NCBI RefSeq assembly: GCF_029714205.1
Contig: NZ_CP121648.1
Location: forward strand, 2,542,001-2,606,000
From: Methylobacterium sp. CB376
GTDB lineage: Bacteria > Pseudomonadota > Alphaproteobacteria > Rhizobiales > Beijerinckiaceae
Direction: 5' to 3'
Length of the DNA stretch: 64,000 bases
Below, piece by piece: positions 63,046 to 64,000 of this stretch; position 1 is the first letter of the stretch; every line of letters starts with the position of its first letter. The position numbers were made by a program, and so were the translations under genes. Under the pieces are notes generated by a model, which was not told where the DNA came from, searched no databases, and saw only the letters and a list, made by a program, of their open reading frames with translations.

Positions 63046-63318
63046 TCACAAGCCGAGCTTGGCGAGGTCCGACCGATCGCGATCGAGATCGGCGAGACCG
63101 AGTTCCGTGAAGATCCCACGAGCCTTGAGGAAGCCATCCAGGGCCGCCCGAGTGCCGAAGCCGAGCAGCCGACGCAATTCCGGCTCGGTCACCCGGCCCG
63201 ATCGGTACTCCTCGACGGCGAAGGCCTCGAGCGCTCGCCGGGACAGATCCTCTCCGTTCGAGGCGAGACGCTTCGCCAGATCGTCCGGGATGGGGACGGT
63301 TACGTTCACGGCGCGCAT
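63046..63318 (-). CDS. UPF0175 family antitoxin
   Basis: 90 residues: MRAVNVTVPIPDDLAKRLAS, then RRALEAFAVEEYRSGRVTEPELRRLLGFGTRAALDGFLKARGI. E-E-Y-R-x-G-x-x-T-E-x-E-x-x-x-L-L-G is the UPF0175 signature. The N-terminal strand is a possible DNA-binding ribbon for autoregulation. It precedes the toxin in the operon. ATG 63318 is chosen; the upstream open frame runs into the lyase gene and is not conserved. Confidence 0.88.
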   Translation of the reverse strand: MRAVNVTVPIPDDLAKRLASNGEDLSRRALEAFAVEEYRSGRVTEPELRRLLGFGTRAALDGFLKARGIFTELGLADLDRDRSDLAKLGL

Positions 63319-63362
63319 TCGTTCATGGCGGAGACGGGGAAGACCTTCGCACAGGTCGCCGG

Positions 63363-64000
63363 TCACGGAAAGCCGCCGTGGCGCGCCAGCAGCCGCTCCG
63401 CCCGCCGCAGGTGCGGCCGGTCGAGCATCTGGCCCTCGATCCCGACCACGCCGGTCCCGGGCGCCTGCGCGAAGGCCGCGACCACCGCACGGGCCCGCGC
63501 GATCGCCTCCGGGCTCGGCGTGAAGGCGGCGTTGATCACCGGCACCTGGGCCGGGTGGATCGCCATCTTGCCGACGAACCCGTCCCGGCGCGCCTCGGCG
63601 CATTCCCGCGCGAGGCCGTCGAGGTCGCGGAAGGCGGCGTTGATCGTGTCGATCGCGTCGACCTCCGCGGCGGCGGCGGCGAGCAGCGCGAGGTGGCGGG
63701 CGAGCCGGAACGGGCCGCTCCAGCCGGTCTCGTCGCGGTTCGTCTCGGCGCCGAGATCGGCGGAGAGGTCCTCCGCCCCCCAGGTCACCCCGACGAGGCG
63801 CGGACTCGACCCCGCGAGGCTGCCGAGCGCGAAGACCGCCCGGGCGGTCTCGGTGGCGATCGGCAGGATGCGGGTGGCGCCGTCGGGCAGGCCCGCCCGC
63901 GCCTCGTGGACGGCGAGCCGCGCCCCGAGCGCCGCCACGTCCGGCCCGCCCGCCGCCTTCGGCAGCACGATCCCGTCCGGCCCCGCCGGCATCACCGCCG
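63363..64000 (-). CDS. HpcH/HpaI-CitE family CoA ester lyase, 5' end outside window
   Basis: The visible ~212 C-terminal residues belong to the CitE/L-malyl-CoA lyase-like group. AVMPAGPDGIVLPKAAGG is the strand carrying the family P-K motif, LPIATETARAVFALG holds the metal-binding Glu, VGVTWGAEDLSADLGAETN the following Asp, VDAIDTINAAFRDLDGLARE, and GFVGKMAIHPAQVPVINAAF the C-terminal K-x-x-I-H-P signature. Enzymes of this family cleave or hydrolyse malyl/citramalyl/methylmalyl-CoA-type esters. It is upstream of the toxin-antitoxin pair on the same strand. The N-terminus lies beyond base 64000. Confidence 0.9.
   Translation of the reverse strand, partial: AVMPAGPDGIVLPKAAGGPDVAALGARLAVHEARAGLPDGATRILPIATETARAVFALGSLAGSSPRLVGVTWGAEDLSADLGAETNRDETGWSGPFRLARHLALLAAAAAEVDAIDTINAAFRDLDGLARECAEARRDGFVGKMAIHPAQVPVINAAFTPSPEAIARARAVVAAFAQAPGTGVVGIEGQMLDRPHLRRAERLLARHGGFP

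Overview
This 64 kb window has very high GC content. Gene content and style point to an alphaproteobacterium of the Methylobacterium/Methylorubrum group: ergothioneine genes egtB-egtD, a phasin, a phosphoribulokinase beside a CbbR/QscR-type regulator without RuBisCO, a DUF6894-type protein, two complete branched-chain amino acid type (Liv) ABC operons, and many GTG/TTG starts with 4-base stop/start overlaps. I saw no tRNA, rRNA, CRISPR array, insertion sequence or prophage. The assignment is an inference from gene content, not from a marker gene.

Layout. 1-3.0 kb: 3' end of egtB, egtD, then a VWA protein and a membrane J-domain protein. 3.1-4.6 kb: a D,D-carboxypeptidase whose SPOR tail is cut off by a one-base frameshift. 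4.8-5.4 kb: a phasin with a twin-dyad operator promoter and a strong terminator. 5.6-8.5 kb: clpS-clpA. 8.6-14.7 kb: small membrane protein, double cold-shock protein, nitroreductase, typA, and a membrane-tethered TAXI protein. 14.9-19.5 kb: liv operon 1 (KHMGF). 19.7-25.2 kb: META-domain protein, XRE regulator, ferredoxin reductase-like flavoprotein, an NrtABC/SsuABC-like importer and a small hypothetical gene. 25.3-30.6 kb: histidine kinase, then cbbY-like, phosphoribulokinase and an FBPase-like gene, with a divergent CbbR/QscR-type LysR regulator.

30.8-39.6 kb is the most unusual region. It is an eight-gene minus-strand operon transcribed as inositol-phosphate synthase, HD-fold protein, SAM methyltransferase, Gfo/Idh/MocA dehydrogenase, YcaO enzyme, TIM-barrel isomerase, GT4 glycosyltransferase and PIG-L deacetylase. 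The combination of inositol synthesis, a GT4 enzyme and a PIG-L deacetylase matches the logic of the first steps of mycothiol synthesis. The YcaO, HD-fold and IolG/IolE-like members suggest a different, probably undescribed, inositol-derived pseudodisaccharide.

40-53 kb: lytic transglycosylase-like protein, a redox-sensor-like class III cyclase (6TM, 2Fe-2S, cyclase), cation diffusion facilitator, HdeD-like protein, dctA with a ROK kinase, a degenerate CYTH-like protein, a TetR/MFS pair, DUF6894-like protein and an asparaginase homologue lacking a catalytic Asp. 53.1-62.5 kb: liv operon 2 with an embedded acyl-CoA synthetase, a divergent TetR regulator and a PaaK-like ligase; this looks like uptake and CoA activation of an organic (perhaps aromatic) acid. 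62.5-64 kb: a DUF3368/UPF0175 toxin-antitoxin pair and the 3' part of a CitE/HpcH-like lyase cut by the window edge.

Two dispersed intergenic repeat families run through the window. The larger one is bipartite (two hairpins joined by a GC-rich linker), and in three unrelated places its outer TGA is the stop codon of the adjacent gene.
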